Assembly: GCA_951812925.1 (NCBI GenBank)
Contig: OX638368.1
Coordinates: 20,337,187 to 20,401,186 of the forward strand
Direction of reading: 5' to 3'
DNA from: Calliopum simillimum
Lineage: Eukaryota; Arthropoda; Insecta; Diptera; Lauxaniidae
DNA: 64,000 nt
The notes under the pieces are model-generated. The model made no database searches. It had not been told where the DNA came from and worked only from the letters and a program-made list of their open reading frames with translations. A program made the position numbers and the translations under genes. Below, one piece after another: positions 57,680 through 64,000 of the stretch (position 1 is its first letter; every line of letters begins with the position of its first letter).

Positions 57680-58730
57680 CACTGGTCGACAAATTTGGAA
57701 AAAAATTTCGACTGGAGAAGAGGATGATGTTTCTTAAGTAATTTGGGTGCGCTGAATTCGAATCTGCAATCGGTTTTTCTCTATCAGGTCAGGTTTTGGA
57801 GATAATCGACCTTTTCGATTTTTGAGGTTATAGCTCCATTTTTTCGAACATATTTTCAGAAACCCAATTTCGATCGGATATGTTTTTACACTATTATAGA
57901 GAAAAATTCTTTAACTTTTGACGAGTGTACCAATATCTAAGATCCAATTCCAATTGGCTGAGTTATAGCAACAAAAAGTTAATTTTTATGGTAGTTTTTT
58001 ACACTTTTTCGTGTTTAAGCCAAATTAAACACGGTTTTTTTGCCAGTAGCTTATACAAATATATATTTTTTATATTTTAGTTCAATAGTGTATTTAATTG
58101 CAAATATTTGGAGTTCAATTTTACTAAAATCGGATAGTTTTTTAAAAAGTTATTGAGGTTTTAGTGAAATAAGACCATTTCGATTTTCATAGAAACACAA
58201 ATTATTTTAAAATTTTTGTTGAACAAATTCATTCAAAATCGAAATGGTCTTATTTCACTAAAACCTTAATAACTTTGTAAAAAATAATCCGATTTTGCTA
58301 AAATTTAACTTCAAATATTTGTAATTAAATACACTATTGAACTAAGGTATAAAAAATACATATTTGTATAAGCTACTGGCAAAAAAACCGTGTTTAATTT
58401 GGCTTAAACACGAAAAAGTGTAAAAACTACTATAAAAATGAACTTTTCGTTGCTATAACTCAGCCAATTTGAATCGGATCTTGGATATTGGTACACTTGT
58501 TAAAATTTTAAGAATTTTTCTCTATAAAAAAGTAAAAACATATTCAATCGAAATTGGGTTTCTGAAAATATGTTCGACAAAATGGAGACATAACCTAAGA
58601 ATCGAAAAGGTCGATTATCTCCAAAACCTGACCTGATAGAGAAAAACCGATTGCAGATTCGAATTCAGCGCACCAAATAACTCTAGGAACACTATTTGGT
58701 TGGTCCAGTCGAAAATCGTGTAGACCAGTG
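57680..58730. mobile_element. 1051-bp foldback element with TTA target duplication
   Basis: CACTGGTCGACA (left) and, inverted, CACTGGTCTACA (right) are flanked on both sides by TTA (57677-57679 and 58731-58733). The arms are about 480 bp: TTCGAATCTGCAATCGGTTT, GTCAGGTTTTGGAGATAATC, GAAACCCAATTTCGAT and TGGCTGAGTTATAGCAAC all recur inverted. The centre is near 58200. The 3-bp TTA duplication resembles PIF/Harbinger insertion preference. No transposase is seen. Confidence 0.88.
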
Positions 58731-59079
58731 TTATCTTTTAAAACATGTATGCAAACCTTTTAAAAGATTATTTGTGCTAAACTCAATATACCAAAAGGCT
58801 GACTTTGAAAGTATAGTTTGGAGGACTCATGTGAAGTTCTTCATAATTTTCGAAAACTGAAATTTTTTTCAGAGTTCTGGCTCCGTTGGAAATAGTTCTT
58901 TTACAAAATTCGAAATAGTTCTGTGAAATTGGACCAAAAATCGGAGGTGTACCGGGTTTGCTCAGCACCATTTTTTCCACGTAGAAGATTTCTGACAACA
59001 TTTTTTAACTCACAAGAAAGAGTTCTGGAGTTCTTTATATTTTTTTCTAATTTCTTGCAAAAAAAAAAGTTCTGATAAA

Positions 59080-59715
59080 AGATTTGGTTAGTGCTCGAAG
59101 AGTATCCGAAAAGGAATATACGTAGAGTGGTTCTGATAAGAGTTCCGGATATGGCTTAAAGAGTTCTATAGAAAATCCTAGTAACATTTTTCCGAAATAT
59201 TTGTACTTTTCATTTTGATGGAAAAATCAGAAAAATTATCGGTTTTTTTCTAAGTATCCGAAAATGAAAACTTTATCATATTTTATCATTGCTCTGATTG
59301 GAGTTCTAGGTTGCGCTCGAAGAGTTCTAAAGAAAACATTTTGTAACATTTTTGCAAAACATTTGTACTTTTCATTTTAATCAAAAAATCAGAAAAATTT
59401 TCTGTAGAGGAGTTCTGTTTAGAGTTCCGGGTAGGGCTCGAAGAGTTTTAAAGAAAATCTTAGTAACTTACTTTTTCAAAAATTTAACTCAATGTTTTCT
59501 TTAGAGCTCTTCGAGCGCAATCTAGAACTCCAATCAGAACTCTTCCACAAAAATATTTTCATTTTCGGATATTTAGAAAAAAAACAAAAACTTTTATGAT
59601 TTTTCGACAAAAATGGAAACACAAATATTTCGGAAAAATATTACTTCGGTATTCTTTAGAACTCTTCGGGCCCTATCCGGAACTCCCATCAGATCAAAGT
59701 TACGATAATTACTCT
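59080..59715. repeat. Tandem plus inverted repeat units (GTTCTGAT...CGAAGAGTTCT)
   Basis: Units of about 120-165 bp containing GGAGTTCTAGGTTGCGCTCG, AAGAGTTCTAAAGAAAA and ACATTTGTACTTTTCATTTT (or variants) are in direct orientation near 59085, 59125, 59290 and 59405. Two inverted partial units follow at about 59500 (TTTCTTTAGAGCTCTTCGAG, GCGCAATCTAGAACTCCAAT) and 59645 (TTCTTTAGAACTCTTCGGGC). The whole may fold into a branched hairpin. Confidence 0.8.
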
Positions 59716-59802
59716 GTACAACACGAAATTTTAAATGAGATCCTAATAACTTTTTTTTTTGATTTTTTTGCGGTCGCTGATTTCGAATCTGGCACCCATT
59801 TT

Positions 59803-60455
59803 TATACCCTACGCCCAGGGTATATTCACTTTGTGCTTCCGTTTGAAACGCAGAGCCTGGAGACATAGAAAAGTATATATTTTCTTGATCAGCGTCACCT
59901 CCTGAGTCGATATAGCCATGTCCGTCAGTCTGGCTGGCTGGCTGTGCGTGGAAATACAGTTTTTTTGAGAACTGAGCAAGATAATTCAATGAAATTTGGT
60001 ACACTGTCTTCGTCGTCAAAGGTAGCTCGGACAGGCCTACCGCTCATACAAAAAATATATTCAAAATGCAACTTTAGGAGTATTTTTCACGATAACGCAA
60101 CCAAATAGACATAAGTAAATACTAGAAGTGGTCAGCGGAAGCTCTGAACAAAAAACAGCAGAATTCGGTTAAGAGGCGTGGCACCTCTCATATAAGTAAA
60201 AGTTTCAAACTGCTGTATTGAAAACATTTTTTAAGATAATCCAATTAAATTTCACTCAAACCTTATGGACAGCAAATGCAAGCTCTGAACAAAAACAAGG
60301 TTAGCTCGGACGAGGGGGCGTGCCACCTCCATATAACTAAAATTTTTAAAATGCTGTACTGAAAACGCTTTTTGAGAGAATCCAACCAAAATTCAATTCG
60401 ACACTATGGACAACAAATACAAGCTTGGAAAAAAAAAACTAACTTCAAGCATATG
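59803..60455 (+). mobile_element. DINE-1-like element (copy E)
   Basis: It begins TATACCCTACGCCCAGGGTA and has the core with GTCAGTCTGGCTGGCTGGCT. Tandem units are marked by GAGGCGTGGCACCTCTCATA (60173) and GGGGCGTGCCACCTCCATAT (60315), about 142 bp apart. The right end is not clear, fading into unique DNA after 60440. Confidence 0.82.
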
Positions 60456-62760
60456 GAGCAATTCCAGAAATAATTGTACTACCACACTTCCAGAGCAGAT
60501 TTTGAATTAGTGTAATTCTTAGTTGTGTAAAGATGTTTTTTCCTCTGCTTTCCTATAAATTAAGTTAATAAAATTATGTAACTACTTACAAGCGATGACA
60601 GTAATGTCAAAAAGAAAGTTTAATCATTATGGACTTCAATCATCCCACTAATTGGAAGACAGCTTGTCTTTTACATCGTCATATGTAAAAAAAGACACTT
60701 TGATTTCTGTTTGTTAGTGTATAGATCTTATCATACTTGAACTGTTCAAATTATTGTATATTTTAGCTATTCGAACTATTAGAATTTATTCACAATAATC
60801 GAACTGTCTAATTATTTCTAGTGTTGAAGTTTTTCCAATTATTCGTGTATCTAAAACTATTCATATCATTTGATCTCGAATTACTCGATCTATTAGAATG
60901 TTTAGAACTACATATGGGCACGACCACCGTTGGTAACGTTACGTTCACACACTCATTTTTGCTTATATCTCCTCGAAAATAATCAAACATCATGATGTCT
61001 TAAGTGTATGTAATAAGGCTCCCTGAGACTAATATTTCATAGGAATAAAGTTTTTGTCTATCATTTATGGCTTTGGAGTTGTAGGAGTATAAGTGCCGTT
61101 GGTAACGTTATTTTTTTAAGCAATTTTCGAGGTTAGTGCACATTTTCTGAAAAGTCTACGAACCTAGTAATGTATTTTCTCAAGTACCTTCTATAACTTG
61201 AAGATAAAGGATCAAAGTTATGATTGAATTTAATATTGCGCTGAAAAAGTTATTTTTGGTGGATTTATAGACGTTAAAGCAACGTTGGTAAATTGAGGGT
61301 AAATACAGCCAAATAGTTCAAACATCGATAAAGATGAAAAATATGTGAAAATTTCATTCCTTGGAAGGTTCCCATTTACACTACATTACAAATTTTTTGC
61401 TCCAAGACCTCGACACATATTTTTTTTTTTTTGAAATTACGATTTCTCCCAAATGGATAAAGCTATCTACATGAAACTTGGTACAGATAATACTGAGAGC
61501 CATTTTCTGATCAGGATTAAAAATAACCGTGATCGGTTAATGTTCACGCCTACCTCCCATATATGTGTGCTAGTTGAAACATTGTATGGGAAGTATGAGT
61601 GAAGATTAACCGATCACGTTAAATTTTAGTCTCAGGCAGCTTAGTGATATTGCCGTTATCTGTACTAAATTTAATGCATCTATCTAAATCCGTCTGGCCG
61701 CCAGTCTGGGTTCAACAAAAAAATTGAAATCGAAAATACATTTTTTTCTGGTTTTTTCAGATTTTTATGTTGAGCCGAACGGATTAGGTTAGATGCATGA
61801 AATTTGGTACATGTAACAACAATATTACTAGGCTGTCTAGGATGCTTCAAAAAGCCTGTAAAGAACGAAATATTTGTGATATCCTAAGCACTTGGATAGA
61901 TCTCAAAATAACAATTAGCGTGATTTATGCCGTAACTTCCTCTTCAATCCCCCAGTTCTTATTGGTTGATTGAAATTATTGTAAGGAATTTCTACCCCTT
62001 TCAACACAGCTCATCGCGTAAATACAAAAGAAATTTTAGTACAATAGAAAAATATAACTTATGATTTTTGATTAAAAAATGTTGGTAACGTTATACATAT
62101 TTAGTGGCTATGTTCACCATGGCAGATGCTTTATTTAGATAATTTTAAAATGGATTCAGAAATTAGACTGAAAATACTCGAAAAAAGTGAATGCCTCTTA
62201 ATACTTTACCCACTAACTTCCGCTACAAGAAACTTCTTAATATATTTCGTTGGTAACGTTATGTTTTTTTTTTGCGGTACCATTCATCGCCAACAAATAT
62301 GCATAAGAAACTGGTTTTCCATCAAAATATCAATGTAAATCCTTAATTTCAAATATTTTCTCTCTGAAGGAATTACAATTGAATTTATACAATAAAAATA
62401 AAGCAAATTTGTACCTTCTTTTCGGGACTTCTTTTTTCTTTTCACAAGCAAGAGTAAGTTTTTATGAAAAAAGCACCCCTAAAATCAACTTATGCACTTG
62501 AAAATGGTATTTTTTGACAGCATTAGATGTAAACTTATGAAATTTGGGCAAATGAGTGGGAGATTTAAAGAAAAAAAAAGTTGTATAGCTTCGTCTTACG
62601 TGGCCGTGCCCATACTCGAATTATTGGAACTAAATATTTACATAAATCGTATTATTCGAACTGTACGAATTATTTAAACTAGTGCCATTTTTACAACTAC
62701 ATATACAAAATATCCAAACAATTCGAACAACGGCGATAACTTGAGAAGATCAATAGCTTA
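60456..62760. repeat. AT-rich region with recurring GTTGGTAACGTTA motif
   Basis: GTTGGTAACGTTA occurs exactly at 60929, 61098, 62081 and 62249, and partially (AACGTTGGTAAA) at 61281, always in the same orientation. The spacings 169 and 168 are nearly equal. Flanks carry ATTCGAACTATT-type short repeats at 60735-60900 and 62615-62735, with inverted similarity around TATGGGCACGACC and CGTGCCCATA. This suggests one repeat-bearing element of about 2 kb, but no clear termini. Confidence 0.5.
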
Positions 62761-64000
62761 TCCTTGAAATGTTATTGCATTTATCGTTGAGGATTCAGTT
62801 GCTGTATGGCTTTCTTGGCCAGACAGTGTTCGTTGAGCTTATCTCTTCAAATATTCTCAAATACCTATTTCACTTGCTACTGATAACTCTCATTCGAAGC
62901 ATATCCACAATCCCTACTTCTTTTATTACGTATATTAATTTTGAAGAGTGAGATTCAATCTTCCATAAAATAACCAAGTGATACACGATTTCTCATTTGA
63001 TAATTTTGTCAATAAGCCGATTAGTATCATGGTCTCCATGGTCCCCTTACTTGCGTTTTTTTTCATTTGTCTGGCGTCGTGTTTATCACGCTTAAGATCG
63101 TTGGGATAACAACTATAAAGCAGAAAAATTACAAACTCCTTAGTGTGTGTGTTTTTTTTTACAAAATAATTCAAGCGATTAACAGAAAAATCTAATTGTA
63201 AGAATGTCAATTTAAATTTTTACAGACAAGAAATTTTTTAAAAGACAACATACAACAGCGAACGAACAGCAACAACGTTTGCGCGTTTTTCGTTTAAAAG
63301 GATGTCATATTAAAATAAGACGATATTATATAATCTTGAAATACACTGAAATAAAATTGTTTGTGAATAGTAACATCTTATATTTTTGATAGATAACAAG
63401 CTCATGCAATTAGATTATAGAGTGTACAACTAGCCTTAATGTTCAAACGCAATGCAGACATCTCCACTGATCGCAGGGATGATTCTCCGAAAAATTTACC
63501 ATTCAATGTTCTGGTGCTCAAAGTCATTTTTATAAATATTTAGAATTTCATATTTTAACTATTTAATACAGATATTTAACAAGAGCTTCTATACTAATAG
63601 CTTAGAAATAAAATTATTGTAAATATTTTACTATGAAACTATAACATGAAATGTTAAAAAGTCATTCTCCGTGTTGTCTCTAACCACTTCTTAGTGCACT
63701 TAATTCGCTCGTTTCGTATATTTATACATACATATATTTCAGTTTTTCTGTGTTAACCCTAAGAAAAAAATAAATTTATATTTAATTGACATACACAGAA
63801 GGACGTCACTCGTTTTACTATAGACCATCTTCACCCAGTTTTTCTTATTCTAACTGTAAATATATTAAATAATAAGTAAAAAGAAAACTGAACGTGAAGA
63901 GAAAGATTAGGCTCATTTTTTTTCAGCTAAGTCTGTTCTTGTTTTTTTAACTGTTTGAAGATTATGTAGAGAACACTTGTGTGTGTCATTCTCCCTGTAA
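62761..64000. other. AT-rich DNA, nothing recognised
   Basis: No gene, inverted repeat or retroelement motif is seen. Open frames present are short and of random-looking composition. Confidence 0.45.

Overview
This is a piece of an AT-rich insect nuclear genome, almost certainly a higher fly (Brachycera). Coding exons are short and separated by GT-AG introns. The conserved proteins match fly orthologues. Intergenic and intronic DNA is packed with DINE-1/mini-me-like repeats, inverted-repeat (foldback) elements, a mariner relic, a hAT relic and non-LTR retrotransposon debris. No species can be named from the sequence alone.

Three protein-coding genes can be reconstructed with consistent splice phases. 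(1) 1330-5002 (+): the last five exons of the FARP-type RhoGEF Cdep (DH, PH, PH), whose 5' part lies left of the window. (2) 12859-21959 (-): Ubc6/UbcD6, the Rad6-type E2 ubiquitin-conjugating enzyme, complete at 151 residues in three exons, with an 8.6-kb first intron full of repeats. (3) 24605-27005 (-): a complete 155-residue four-membrane-pass protein in four exons, resembling the small insect DUF7027/Pasiflora-like families. Cdep and Ubc6 converge. Ubc6 and the membrane-protein gene are in tandem on the minus strand. A fourth, unrecognised gene may begin near 54.3-55.0 kb (+): an exon with good splice sites and a 31-codon open frame ends there, but nothing downstream confirms it.

Layout: 1-0.8 kb DINE-1-like element; 1.3-5.6 kb Cdep 3' half; 5.7-10.7 kb nested repeats (foldback, DINE-1-like, 130-bp MITE, broken mariner, long foldback); 11.2-22.5 kb Ubc6 with intronic repeats and a retrotransposon fragment; 22.5-24.2 kb MITEs; 24.6-27.0 kb membrane-protein gene; 27.9-34.5 kb a nest of DINE-1-like, hAT and foldback elements; 34.6-41 kb more foldbacks and tRNA-like sequences; 41-43 kb lower-repeat DNA with a splice-donor candidate; 43-49 kb foldbacks and retrotransposon remnants; 49.2-52 kb lower-repeat DNA around a 124-bp minisatellite; 52.1-53.9 kb a decayed reverse transcriptase and a MITE; 54-55 kb the candidate exon; 55.7-60.4 kb large palindromic elements and another DINE-1-like copy; 60.4-64 kb AT-rich DNA with a recurring GTTGGTAACGTT motif.

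The genes show no functional cooperation: one acts in Rho-GTPase/cytoskeletal signalling, one in ubiquitination, one in a membrane. The notable feature is the density and layering of long inverted repeats. Several keep target-site duplications, so the order of insertion can be read. I found no new enzymatic system, CRISPR array or bacterial-style operon.
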